Source: Streptomyces sp. TSRI0281
GTDB lineage: Bacteria > Actinomycetota > Actinomycetes > Streptomycetales > Streptomycetaceae
Reading direction: 5' to 3'
DNA: 64,000 nucleotides
Assembly (NCBI RefSeq): GCF_001905125.1
Contig: NZ_LWLE01000004.1
Coordinates: 1-64,000, forward strand
The position numbers and the translations under genes were made by a program. The notes beneath the pieces are model-generated. The model was given only the letters and a program-made list of their open reading frames with translations, searched no databases and was not told the origin of the DNA. Positions 10,295 to 18,524 of this stretch are shown here, piece by piece; position 1 is the stretch's first letter, and every line of letters starts with the position of its first letter.

Positions 10295-10894
10295 TCAGAC
10301 TTCCCCGCCCTCGTCCCACCCACATTCAGTGCAACGGACTCCCGCGTACATGTCGTCTCGGGCGTGATCAACGGCGCTCCAGCCCTCCAACTTCGAACTT
10401 GGAGCTCCGCACCGGGGACAGCCAACGATGACGCCGAACCCGTGGAAGTACGTGTATTCGAGTCCGGACTCCTCAACCGTCCGCTGCATCGTCTTCAGGA
10501 GTTCTGCTTGGGAGTCCACACCTACGAGTTCCCGGGCAGCTCGATCGATATCACCGTCAACCAAGGAAACCCACATGATCGGCTCAAGAAGCGGCGGAAG
10601 CGGGGTGTCGTCGAGGACAACCGGGATGACGCGGACAGAGTCATCCCGCAGCCGCCGTGTGAGGGCGGCCTCCCACTCTGTGTTCACCCAGGGGGAATTC
10701 GAAGAGTTGGCGGACCAGAAGACCATGACGGTGTCTACGAGCCCCAGTGCCTCGTTGACCTTGCCGGGGATCCGGTCCCCAGGCCGGATCTTCCATGAAT
10801 CGAGCCAGACGTCCACGCCGAGCAACCGCAAGCGGGCGGCAAGTGGGGTTACTTGGGGCTTGTCCCGGTGGTTGTGAGAGATGAAGGCGTGCAT
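10295..10894 (-). CDS. TIR-domain protein with C-terminal zinc ribbon
   Basis: About 199 residues from the ATG at 10894, which has a GGGAGG ribosome site. Residues 1 to about 130 form a TIR domain of the bacterial TIR_2 kind: it opens MHAFISHNHRD, has the box GVDVWLDSWKIRPGD and a WVNTEWEAAL segment. The glutamate in TEW is where TIR NADases have their catalytic residue. The C-terminal 50 residues carry two CxxC knuckles (CPRCG and CTECG), suggesting a zinc ribbon for nucleic-acid or partner binding. By family knowledge it may deplete NAD or make a signal on infection. No partner gene such as a SLOG or ThsA effector is adjacent, so it could act alone or be an orphan. Confidence 0.8.
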   Translation of the reverse strand: MHAFISHNHRDKPQVTPLAARLRLLGVDVWLDSWKIRPGDRIPGKVNEALGLVDTVMVFWSANSSNSPWVNTEWEAALTRRLRDDSVRVIPVVLDDTPLPPLLEPIMWVSLVDGDIDRAARELVGVDSQAELLKTMQRTVEESGLEYTYFHGFGVIVGCPRCGAPSSKLEGWSAVDHARDDMYAGVRCTECGWDEGGEV

Positions 10895-11006
10895 GAACAC
10901 AGCCTCCCACCTGGGGCTCCCCCAGGTAGGGGAAATCGTCGAACTGACGAGATCGCTCAAGTGGCGCCACCCAGTGGTCAGGCGTTGGCTGGGTCGGTCT
11001 CAGTCT

Positions 11007-11189
11007 TCATGTGGTTGGAGTCCGTACCTTCACGTCCGAGGCGCCAGTGATCTCGGCGAACTCGCCCGCAGTGCGCGGATAGTCGGAAGCTCCATCGAGT
11101 TGGAGCTTGATGCCCCGCGCGACATGCTCCTGGCTACAAATGACTTCCATCTCATTGGCCGCGTCCCATCCGGCGAGGATGTCGGGCCT
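11007..11189 (-). pseudogene. Short protein-like remnant upstream of the TIR gene
   Basis: On the minus strand a frame stays open from just after a TGA at 11190-11192 to the TGA at 11007-11009, about 60 codons. It contains natural-looking sequence such as DILAGWDAANEMEVIC and AGEFAEITGASDVKV. An internal ATG could start a 40-residue peptide, but no clear ribosome site precedes it. It is likely the C-terminal piece of a gene whose 5' part was lost when the IS3 fragment at 11216 arrived. Family not recognised. Confidence 0.3.
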
Positions 11190-11215
11190 TCACCCTTGAT
11201 CGTGAACACCGGTTG

Positions 11216-11330
11216 TTATGCGGCGGTGACCAGCGTAGTTAATCTCTGTTCGTAGTTGATCGGGCTCTGCTGGCCGAGGGCTGAGTGCCGCCGCCAGGTG
11301 TTGTAGCGGGTGACCCAGCGGAAGACGTGA
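11216..11330 (-). pseudogene. IS3-family transposase, C-terminal fragment
   Basis: The minus strand encodes the last 35 or so residues of an IS3-type integrase core: YNTWRRHSALGQQSP followed by INYEQRL and a stop at 11216-11218. This matches the family's C-terminal helix after the catalytic glutamate. Upstream of about 11330 the frame turns into GC-rich sequence with no transposase similarity. No inverted repeats of a complete element are visible. A relic that marks a past insertion between the TIR gene and the 11924 gene. Confidence 0.75.
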
Positions 11331-11923
11331 AAAGGGAGACCCTCAAGGGCGCGAAACGCTGGCCCGGAGCCCGCCCCGCCCGCCTCGCGGACCGACGCCC
11401 TCAAGGCCGCCGCCGGCGCGCGGGGCGGGAACCTGCGCGAAGCGGTCTTCGCCATAGTGGCAGTGCGGGTCGGGCGGAAGCCCAGGTCGGGTTGGGGCGG
11501 CCGGAAAATACCTCCACCTCTACACCGTCGGTCCCGCACACCAACCTTTTCGCCGCCCCGGCGTCGGCCGGACCTTCGGCGGGCGCCCGGGGCCAGCCGT
11601 TTCGTTCCGGGAATCTCAGCACCGCCAGCACCCGCCGGAGGTCGCCGCCCGCCCGGGCAGGTCCAAATGGGCGTTACTGGGCCGCCGCGGGCGTTGTCAG
11701 TGGTCGCGAGCACACTGACGGCATGAGAGATCACTTGCGCCCCGCCGTTGCGGCCAGCCTCTGCGGAACGTCTGTGCAGCGAGGCGTCGTTCGCGACGCT
11801 GAGCGCGGTCAGCCCGCCCGAGTGCGACCTTCGACTCCGTGACACAGCTGGGAACTGATCCCCGGGCTACGGAGTCCGTCATAGTGTGAGCGGCCGGGAT
11901 GCCAGTGAAGTGGTGGGGAAGTT
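11331..11923. other. Intergenic, nothing recognised
   Basis: A very GC-rich stretch of 593 bases. Long frames exist on both strands, but their translations are arginine-, proline- and alanine-rich low-complexity sequence with no family resemblance, and none has a ribosome site. I see no gene here. The last 50 bases should hold the promoter of the 11924 gene. Confidence 0.4.
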
Positions 11924-12586
11924 GTGACGAACAGCAGCGGTAGCAATCCGTCGGCAGCGGGTCCGGGCACGTCTGCGCCGGGGCAGCCGCGCTGGGCCTG
12001 GTGGGTCGTAGGCATCGTCGTGCCCGTCGTTGGCATCGCAGCCACGGTGTTCGCCAACAACCGGCATAGCTCTGCTGACGACTCGAAGCCACCCGCCGTC
12101 GCGGGGGCACCGTCTGCCACGCATGATCAAGCCAAGCCAGCCGCATCAGCGGATCCGGCCAGCCCGGAGAACACGGTGTCCCGCGCCATGTTCGGTCCAC
12201 ACGACATTCAGTTCCGGACCAGCGCCTACGGGGTTGACATCGACTTCGACACGCACAAGCCGCTTGTTGCGGATGACCTCAAGGGCGCCGACTTGTCGGC
12301 CGTCACTGATGGAAGCGGGACGGCTGGCTCCACCAACTTCCATGGCGGCCCCCGGCTCGCGGCGATCATCGCGCCGATCTCGGGAAGTGATGCTGATCCA
12401 ACCAAGGCGCAGTGCGCGGAGGCGTTGCGGAACAACGGCGACCCCATGCTGCAGGACCCGCCTCAGGATGCGCAGTTCTGTGTTCAGACCACCGAGGGGC
12501 GTATCGCGTTCGTGCGTGTCGTGTCGGCCGCACCGAGTGGGCACACCATGAGGCTCACAGCGACGGTTTGGGACCTCACCACCTAG
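11924..12586 (+). CDS. Membrane-anchored hypothetical protein
   Basis: 220 residues from a GTG at 11924, preceded by GGGGAAGTT. The first 24 residues are polar, rich in Ser, Gly and Pro. One transmembrane segment follows at about 24-46 (WWVVGIVVPVVGIAATVFA). Then comes a disordered Ala/Pro/Asp linker to about residue 85 and a globular C-terminal domain, expected outside the membrane. That domain has two cysteines (QCAEAL and QFCVQT) about 31 residues apart that could form a disulphide. The layout is common among Streptomyces surface proteins of unknown role. I do not recognise a family. No operon partner is visible; the frame appears intact. Confidence 0.7.
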   Translation: MTNSSGSNPSAAGPGTSAPGQPRWAWWVVGIVVPVVGIAATVFANNRHSSADDSKPPAVAGAPSATHDQAKPAASADPASPENTVSRAMFGPHDIQFRTSAYGVDIDFDTHKPLVADDLKGADLSAVTDGSGTAGSTNFHGGPRLAAIIAPISGSDADPTKAQCAEALRNNGDPMLQDPPQDAQFCVQTTEGRIAFVRVVSAAPSGHTMRLTATVWDLTT

Positions 12587-12649
12587 CCGCGCCCTGAGAC
12601 AGGCGAGCAACTAGCCCTCAAAAGCCGACAGGCGACGAGAACACCTGTG

Positions 12650-13281
12650 CTACGAGCTCTTGGTAGAACTAGCGTGATCAGGCTTGGCGACGGCTGCTTT
12701 GGCAGCTCGCTCGATCTTCGCTCGGTGGGCATCCCAGAAGGCGTCGTCGTGCTGCTGAGTCGCGTATTCGGCTGCTTTCCCTGTCGAGTTGTCGAGCTGT
12801 TCGCGCAGGATGTCGGCATGACCGGCGTGCCGGCTGGTCTCGGTGAGCATGCGGACCAGGATGTTGAAAAGCTTCACGTTGGGGCGTGGCCACCAAGGCA
12901 CGTGGCCGAGGGAGTCGATGGCGAAAGCGGTGATCGTCGCGTCTGAGTGCTCCCACACGCGACGGTAATGGTCGATGATCTCCTCACTCGTCTCCTGCTC
13001 GGTCGCCCACATGTCGGCGCCACGTTCTCCGGTGCTGTCCCACCGGGGCAGACGTTCGGGGAACGGTCGGTCGAAGACTTCGCCGAAGTACCTGGATCCC
13101 AGATCGACAAGTGCTTGACCAGGCCGAGAAGGTTGGTTCCAGTCGAGGTCAGGGGGCGTCGGATGTCGTACTCAACGAGCCCATCGAGCTTCCAGAGAAC
13201 CGCCTCGCGCATCTCCTCTCGCAGATCGTTGTGCAGATACTCTTTCGCGAAATTATCGATCATGCGAGACGACTCTGCCAT
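12650..13281 (-). pseudogene. DinB/DUF664-family gene, frameshifted
   Basis: The N-terminal part starts at ATG 13281 or 13263 (MIDNFAKEYLHNDL) and runs through LTSTGTNLLGLVKHLS; the C-terminal part (MWATEQETSEEIIDHYRR, then HAGHADILREQL) is in another frame. Joining the frames near 13091-13096, where a codon for a conserved glycine has lost a base, restores YFGEVFDRPFPE and a continuous protein of about 210 residues, the usual size. DinB-like proteins of this group are four-helix-bundle enzymes with a three-histidine metal site, often thiol-dependent. The two downstream histidines are visible in RHAGHAD. As it stands the gene is broken unless the base loss is a sequencing error. Confidence 0.75.
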
Positions 13282-13471
13282 GACGGGCGACGGACCAGTG
13301 CCGGAACCTCTTACCCGCCCAACCGGGCCATCAGAACAAGATCTTTTTATGGAGGCCAGCCCCCTGGGCCAGCACGCACCCCGGCGGACACTCATAGGCA
13401 GAATCCGCAAGTTGGTTGACAAAACCGTTCTTCTCCACGGCCGCGTGGACACCGCTTCTACGCTGGCCGTC

Positions 13472-13996
13472 ATGCGCGAATTCGAATACCGAAGCAGCAA
13501 CATTCCGTTGGAGGAGTATGAACTCACCCGCGGGGACCACCGCCGTCAGAAGCAGAGCGAGGAGATCAGCGAGTCGGTTCGGCGTCAGGTCGAGGAGGAC
13601 AACGCCAAATGCCGGGCAGACCCGGCGAAGGCGAAGCGTCGCCGCCAGGCGTTCGAGAACGTCGCGAAGCTGATGCAGTCCTTCAAGAAGGCAGACCACG
13701 AGATCATGCGGTGGCGTGTCCGGCTGTACTGCGGCCACATCATCGAGACCGAGGCGCACTTCACGTACACCGACCCCCTCTCCGCCGGGGCATACGGCAG
13801 GCGATGCTCTGAGTCCGGGGAGGACCGGCATACAATCGTGGCCTTCGAACCCATCGGGCTGCGTGGCGAACCACCGGAACCAACAGAATCCACACCTCCG
13901 CCGCCCCCGAAGAAGCCGACACGAGCCGACCTCGAACGACGCGTTAAGACCCTCGAGAGGGAGAACGAACGCTTGCGCACGAAGCTCAGTGGCTGA
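13472..13996 (+). CDS. Hypothetical protein with C-terminal coiled coil
   Basis: About 174 residues if started at the ATG at 13472; in-frame ATGs at 13349 and 13280 would lengthen it, and none has a strong ribosome site, so the start is uncertain. Residues 1-80 are helical and highly charged (RRQKQSEEISESVRRQ). Next comes a compact part containing RLYCGHIIETEAHFTYTD with two cysteines. A proline-rich linker and a short leucine-zipper-like coiled coil (DLERRVKTLERENERLR) end it. I know no family for it. Divergent from the broken DinB gene. A second open frame follows at once (13949-14175), which may be a displaced C-terminus. Confidence 0.55.
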   Translation: MREFEYRSSNIPLEEYELTRGDHRRQKQSEEISESVRRQVEEDNAKCRADPAKAKRRRQAFENVAKLMQSFKKADHEIMRWRVRLYCGHIIETEAHFTYTDPLSAGAYGRRCSESGEDRHTIVAFEPIGLRGEPPEPTESTPPPPPKKPTRADLERRVKTLERENERLRTKLSG

Positions 13997-14175
13997 AGGC
14001 CCCGACCGAAGCCACCGGGCTGACTCGCCAGCAGCGCACGGAGACCGAGCTGACGGCAACGGCGAAGATCGCCGCCGCACGGGCACCCAGTCCGCCCGCA
14101 CAATGGCAGCTCATCGCTCCCTTCGGCGAAGACCCGGCCGCGCACCGGTGGGCGATACGCGCCATCGCCGCGTAG
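13949..14175 (+). pseudogene. Start-less open frame, possible displaced C-terminus
   Basis: After a TAA at about 13946-13948 another frame stays open to the TAG at 14173-14175. It has protein-like sequence (WLKAPTEATGLTRQQRTE, then PAQWQLIAPFGEDPAAHRW). It lacks any start codon near its beginning and overlaps the end of the 13472-13996 frame, whose own stop lies in the middle of it. The simplest reading is a frameshift that cut off the former C-terminal 55 residues of a longer protein. Low certainty. Confidence 0.3.
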
Positions 14176-14193
14176 ACATGGTCCACGTCAGCC

Positions 14194-14211
14194 TTCGCTC
14201 GTTCGAGCGAA
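14194..14211. promoter_or_regulatory. Perfect palindrome TTCGCTCG-TT-CGAGCGAA
   Basis: Eight-base perfect arms around TT, 82 bases upstream of the TTG start at 14294. A shorter form stands at 7908-7923 before the paralogue, at almost the same spacing. It could be an operator or the terminator of the preceding unit. No T-run follows, and the paired occurrence favours an operator. Confidence 0.5.
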
Positions 14212-14293
14212 TTGTTTCGAACCATCCGCCGCTGACAAGCGGAACTGACACCATGCCGCCGTCGTACGTCAACCTCGAGTCGAAGGCGGGCCA

Positions 14294-15700
14294 TTGGAAC
14301 GGCAGGTCAATGAGCGGCAACTCTCGGTGCTGAAGTGGGTGGAAGACGGGTGCCCTGCCGGCGTTTGGGAGACCAGCTCCTACAAGACCACCTGTCAGGC
14401 ACTGCAGAACCGCGGCATGGTCCTGGTCTCCCGGAAGGGTGGGCAGTGGAACGTCGCCTTGACAAGCGCCGGCCGGCACTACCTGGCGCACGGCACATAC
14501 CCTCCCCGTGGATCGCGCCCGCGGAAGACCCAGGTCACCGCTCCGCAACCCCCGTCCCCCCGAGCACAGGAAACTCCGGCCTCCGCGCGAAAGCCAAGCC
14601 CTCCTTCACAGCGTCGCGTGACATTCACGGAGCAACTGCTGCACGAGCTCGCGGAGGCAGGCGGCCAGATCGTCAAGCCTGGCAGCGGTCCAGACTCCGA
14701 GAAGTGGCCGTCCCGGATCGCCGCCGCGCGCAGATCCGGAAGGATTCCGGAGACGAAGGAGCTGTACGGGGGTTGGTGCCGTGGCGGGTACGAGATCAAG
14801 CTCGTCGACATCCCCGCCTGGCGCCTTGCCGTCCTCCAACCCGTCCCCGTGCCCACCCGGCTCACCCGCCCGCACACCGTGGTCCGGGCCATGCAGAAGG
14901 AACAACAGCCGCTGGGCCTGACCAAGGCCGTCCAAGGACGTGCTCTCCGGCTCATCCAGGCGCTGATCATCGCTGCCGAGGCCGAAGGACACTCCTGTTC
15001 GGCGGGAGCGACCGGCTTCGCGCCCCCGTCTCATCGCCGCCGCAGAGCGTCTCCCCACTTCGCCATCACCGCACAGGGCCAGACCGTGGGGTTCCTCGTC
15101 CTCCAGGAACAGGACCGGACCGAGCACGTCGCCACCGAGAAGGAACTCGCCGACGCCAAGAAGCACTCCTGGATCAGGATCCCCCGCTTCGACTACACCC
15201 CGTCCGAACGCCTGCGCTTCGTCCTCAGCGGCGGCCAACCGCACCGGGCAAGCGAATGGTCCGACGCCCCCGGCCACTCCCTCGAAGACCAGCTCGCCGA
15301 GATCGCACAGGAGGTCGCCCTCCGCGGCGAAGCCGCCGAACGCAGACGTCTCGACGAGATCGAAGCCGCACGCCAGAAGCGCATCCGCTGGGAAGCCGCC
15401 ATGGAAGACGCCCGCATCCAGTACGCCGAGGCGTACCGCTTCAGACACTTTGAAGCGCAGGAAGCGGCGCGGCGCCACGCCACCAGACTGACGGAGTACT
15501 TGAGCGCCGTACGCACGCGAGTCGAGGCCATGACCCCGGGGCAGACCAGAACCGAAGCCGAAGCATGGATCAGCTGGGCAGCATCCACCGTCGAGCGCCT
15601 CGACCCATTGCACACACCACCCCGACTGCCCGACATCCCCGAACCACGAGCCGACGACCTCAGGCCCTTCCTTGGGCACTGGAGCCCCTACGGCCCCTGA
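14294..15700 (+). CDS. Hypothetical protein, winged-helix-like N-terminus and central coiled coil
   Basis: 468 residues from a TTG at 14294, preceded by GAAGGCGGG; the same TTG and a similar ribosome site are kept in the degenerate copy at 8008. The first 65 residues look like a winged helix-turn-helix: NERQLSVLKWVEDG, then TTCQALQNRGMVLVSRKGG with a turn and wing. A Pro/Ser linker follows and a second domain (about 110-260). The third part (about 280-430) is strongly helical and charged, with a coiled coil around EIAQEVALRGEAAERRR. It ends PFLGHWSPYGP. No catalytic motif is evident and I do not recognise the family. Two copies in one island, one dead, suggest past duplication. A DNA-binding role is only an inference. 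Confidence 0.8.
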   Translation: MERQVNERQLSVLKWVEDGCPAGVWETSSYKTTCQALQNRGMVLVSRKGGQWNVALTSAGRHYLAHGTYPPRGSRPRKTQVTAPQPPSPRAQETPASARKPSPPSQRRVTFTEQLLHELAEAGGQIVKPGSGPDSEKWPSRIAAARRSGRIPETKELYGGWCRGGYEIKLVDIPAWRLAVLQPVPVPTRLTRPHTVVRAMQKEQQPLGLTKAVQGRALRLIQALIIAAEAEGHSCSAGATGFAPPSHRRRRASPHFAITAQGQTVGFLVLQEQDRTEHVATEKELADAKKHSWIRIPRFDYTPSERLRFVLSGGQPHRASEWSDAPGHSLEDQLAEIAQEVALRGEAAERRRLDEIEAARQKRIRWEAAMEDARIQYAEAYRFRHFEAQEAARRHATRLTEYLSAVRTRVEAMTPGQTRTEAEAWISWAASTVERLDPLHTPPRLPDIPEPRADDLRPFLGHWSPYGP

Positions 15701-16080
15701 CACGACACCCACCTGCCACCCACCCCGCGTCACGAAACGTGACTACCAAGAAGCGAATGGCAGGGGCAACCAACAACTCGGCGGCCGGCCCCCACTCCAT
15801 CGCCGGGGCCACCTCCATACGGGTGAGCGCTCTACTCAGCGGCAAACCAGGCATGACGGGCCGTCAGAGACTACGCCGTTCATGCGTCGAAAACGCGTCA
15901 AGATATCGCACCTAACGCACGTAGCGCCCATAACGCACACTCGGAGAAACAGCAGGTCAGCGACCCCTCTCGGCGGGCTCAAGGATCGCTACGCACTCTA
16001 CGTGCTGGGTCATCGGGAACACATCAAATTGGAGGACAGAGGTTTCGGACTTTCGGCATCGGTGACGGCACCGTCCACGG
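15701..16080. other. Intergenic, nothing recognised
   Basis: 380 bases between the 468-residue gene and the truncated ATPase on the opposite strand. Frames are short or low in complexity. I see no RNA gene, repeat or clear terminator. Confidence 0.4.
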
Positions 16081-16436
16081 TCAGGATTCGTCCTCGGCTC
16101 GATGGGTGTGCTCGGGTCCAGGGTGGGCAACACCGGGGACAAGCGGCTCGTCGTAATCGAGTTCGACCTTGCCGAAGGCGGTACTGGGGATGGGCGCCGA
16201 GTCGTTGTCGGCGATGATCAGCTGTATCTGCGAACTGTGGGACTCGGCAAGTGTTTGAAAGCGCCGGTAGGTCCGGTGGCCACGCGCTTGGTCGTCGAGG
16301 TTGCTCCCAGATGCCTTTCGTGGGGAGTCGATGATCAGCAATGACGGCACGCGAACGTCAGGGTGCGTGATGCCGAACTCCAGCAGGGTGAGGCTGTACG
16401 CGACGTTGATGCAGGTCACGATGCCACCGCTCCCCC
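16081..16436 (-). pseudogene. SMC/RecN-like ATPase, C-terminal fragment
   Basis: The minus-strand frame gives the C-terminal nucleotide-binding half of a coiled-coil ATPase: a signature-like GSGGIVTCINVAYSLTLLEF, Walker B SLLIIDSPRK and the following switch IQLIIADND. The N-terminal Walker A half and the coiled coil are missing. At about 16432-16440 the frame runs directly into an IS110 transposase fragment, so the gene was truncated there. Proteins of this kind are frequent in phage-defence loci. This copy cannot bind ATP normally and is presumably dead. Confidence 0.7.
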
Positions 16437-16530
16437 ACCGTGATCAGCAACGTGACGGCCGTGTCCGGACCGATCCCCACCACATCGAGCAGCTGCGGGG
16501 CGTACCGGTTCACGAGTCGGGTCAGACGGG
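16437..16530 (-). pseudogene. IS110-family transposase fragment
   Basis: The minus strand reads LTRLVNRYAPQLL followed by DVVGIGPDTAVTLLITVG, the typical start of the transposase_20 helix-hairpin-helix domain of IS110 enzymes. It stops where the SMC-like fragment begins. Weak traces of the family continue to about 16620 in other frames. No catalytic DEDD part or complete element is present. Confidence 0.75.
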
Positions 16531-16726
16531 CGTCCCCGCTGCCTGGTCGAGCAAGCCATGGCGGTCCTGAAGAGCTGGCGGCTCCTTCGGAAGCTCCGCT
16601 GCAGTACCAACTGCATCACCGCGATCGTCCAGGCCGTACTCATCCTCCATGACGCGTCAGCGTGAGGGGACAAGGCTCAGTGTCAGAGACAGGTCGTAGC
16701 CTGCGAGGAACAAGAAGGGTACGACG

Positions 16727-17788
16727 TTGAATTCCAGCTACTACCGGAACCAGTTGGGCAGGAAGTACAAGGCGCGCGCCGACGCGGAGAAGAAGGTTGG
16801 CGAGTTCCGCATGAAGGAGGCTGACAGGCGCGGCAAAGTCGCAAAGGAGCGGACGGCCGCAGCGAAGGCGAGCAGCGCCGCCACCCGGGCAAGCAAGCTG
16901 CGCAGCGCACAGCGGCACGAGGACGATGCGAACAAGGCTGGCCGCGATGCAGGCACCTGGAGCGCAAAGGTGGCCAAGCTCAGCCAGGAGGTGGCGGACC
17001 TGGAGACTCGGCTCGCTAAGGCAGAGCAGGCCGAGCGGGACGCCGTCGAGAAGACCCGTCAGCGCGAACAACAGCAGGCTGAGCGCCGGACCGCTGCCGG
17101 TCAGGCTCGTATCGAGGGCCGTCTGTCGACGGCGGAAAGACAGGTGCGTACGGTGCTGAGGGAAATGCGGGCCCCAAAGCCGGAAAGGCTTCGGGTGTTG
17201 CTGTTGGGCGCCGCCTCCGACGGCGACCTTCGTGTCGGGCGGGAGCAGCAGAGGATTCGCGCGGCTGTGCAGAGCGCCACACATCGGGACCTGATCGAGC
17301 TCGACGCCCATCCGGCCGCGACCGCCGACGTATTCCTGGACGCGATGCCCCGTTTCCGTCCGCACGTCGTGCACTTCTCCGGCCACAGCGCGCAGGACCT
17401 GATCTTCTTCGAGAAGGACGAGGACCACTTCCACGAGGAAGTCAAGGTCAGTGCCGGAGCCTTTGCCCGGGCGATCGCGGCCGTGGACGACAAGCCTTTG
17501 CTCGTCTTGCTCAACTCCTGCCACTCTGCCGCCCAGACCGCCACCCTCATCGACACCGTTCCGTTCGCCATCGGCATGTCCGACTCCATCGACGACGTCG
17601 ACGCCATCACCTACGCCGCCCGGTTCTACGCGGCCATTGCCGAGGGGCAGTCCATCCAAGGAGCGCATCGGCTCAGCCAGGCCGCCGTCGAAATGAACGG
17701 GCTGCTCCACCACGACCTGCCGACCCTTACCTGCGCCCCCGGCGTGGACCCTGGCGCTACGAAGCTGGTGACTCCGCCACCGGAGTGA
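16727..17788 (+). CDS. Coiled-coil CHAT-domain protease
   Basis: 353 residues from a TTG at 16727 with an AAGGG ribosome site. Residues 1 to about 150 are a long, Ala/Lys/Arg/Glu-rich coiled coil. Residues 155-350 form a CHAT (caspase-HetF-associated) protease domain: strand LRVLLLGAAS, then HFSGHSAQ with His220 and LLVLLNSCHSAA with Cys265 as the predicted catalytic dyad. CHAT proteases are effectors in bacterial conflict and cell-suicide systems, activated by sensor partners; the coiled coil may mediate assembly. It lies 394 bases before the trypsin-type locus on the same strand and may belong to it, but a gap of that size allows a separate promoter. The frame is intact. Confidence 0.85.
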   Translation: MNSSYYRNQLGRKYKARADAEKKVGEFRMKEADRRGKVAKERTAAAKASSAATRASKLRSAQRHEDDANKAGRDAGTWSAKVAKLSQEVADLETRLAKAEQAERDAVEKTRQREQQQAERRTAAGQARIEGRLSTAERQVRTVLREMRAPKPERLRVLLLGAASDGDLRVGREQQRIRAAVQSATHRDLIELDAHPAATADVFLDAMPRFRPHVVHFSGHSAQDLIFFEKDEDHFHEEVKVSAGAFARAIAAVDDKPLLVLLNSCHSAAQTATLIDTVPFAIGMSDSIDDVDAITYAARFYAAIAEGQSIQGAHRLSQAAVEMNGLLHHDLPTLTCAPGVDPGATKLVTPPPE

Positions 17789-18182
17789 ACACACCTCGCG
17801 CCCATACGTCCAGCCCGCACGGTCATGTGAGCGAGCCCCGGACAGTGGTCAGTCCCCGGGGCTCGCAGGCTGTCCGGGAACGCCGGCCGCTACAGCTCGA
17901 ACTCCAGGTTCAGAACATCGTTGATCTCAACTTCTCACAGGGAGCCGGCACGGCGGCCACCATCCTGGAAGTAACCCTCCTTGAGCGCTTCGGCTGTGAG
18001 CTCGCGCAGCCAATCCTCGCCTGCGCCCTGAGCCTGGGCGTTCAAGAGGCGGACTGCGGCGGGAGGGCCCCGATGAAGTGCCAGGCGCGGTCCTTGTCCG
18101 TCACGTCCATCGGCGCCCCGGCGTACCCGAGGCGGGGTCCTAGAATGATGCTGCCGTTCTGAAGTTGAGTGTGGGGGGACGT
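17789..18182. other. Intergenic with a possible minus-strand gene remnant
   Basis: No intact gene. On the minus strand, a frame ending at the TGA at 17935-17937 has protein-like sequence (AGEDWLRELTAEALKEGY). Just upstream an overlapping frame contains DKDRAWHFIGALPPQ. The two could be one small gene broken by a frameshift near 18070. The last 30 bases hold the ribosome site of the 18183 gene, and the interval must contain the promoter of the following operon. Confidence 0.35.
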
Positions 18183-18524
18183 ATGGACGAATTGGTCGAG
18201 TTCAAGACCGACAGTGGCGCTTCCGTCGTGGTTGCCGTCGACGACGAGCGCCGCGGTGCCCGATCCGTATCCCGTGGTGACGGGGTGCTGCGACAGGCGG
18301 GGCAGACGTTCAACGGCGCGCTCGAGAGTATCCACACCGCGGCCGAGTCTGCGCTGCGCGTGTTCCGTGACGGGCAGCTCAAGCCTGACACGGTCGAGAT
18401 CGAGTTTGGCGTAAAGCTCACCGCCGAGGCAGGCGCCGTCATTGCCAAGACCTCCATGGAGGGGCACCTCGTTGTGAAGCTCAGCTGGACGCCGGGCACC
18501 GACGAGGGAGCCCCAGCCGGTTGA
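18183..18524 (+). CDS. Trypsin-co-occurring protein (CU044_2847/Trypco1 type)
   Basis: 113 residues from the ATG at 18183, which has a GGGGGGA ribosome site; a TTG at 18165 in the same frame is less well placed. It matches the small Trypco1 family: an N-terminal beta segment (ELVEFKTDSGASVVVAV), a helix with FNGALESIHTAAESAL, then DTVEIEFGVKLTAEAGAVI and a final strand. These proteins occur next to trypsin-like proteases in actinobacterial conflict loci and are thought to be regulators or substrates of them. The stop overlaps the ATG of the protease gene (TGATG), so the two should be made together. No catalytic residues. Confidence 0.85.
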   Translation: MDELVEFKTDSGASVVVAVDDERRGARSVSRGDGVLRQAGQTFNGALESIHTAAESALRVFRDGQLKPDTVEIEFGVKLTAEAGAVIAKTSMEGHLVVKLSWTPGTDEGAPAG

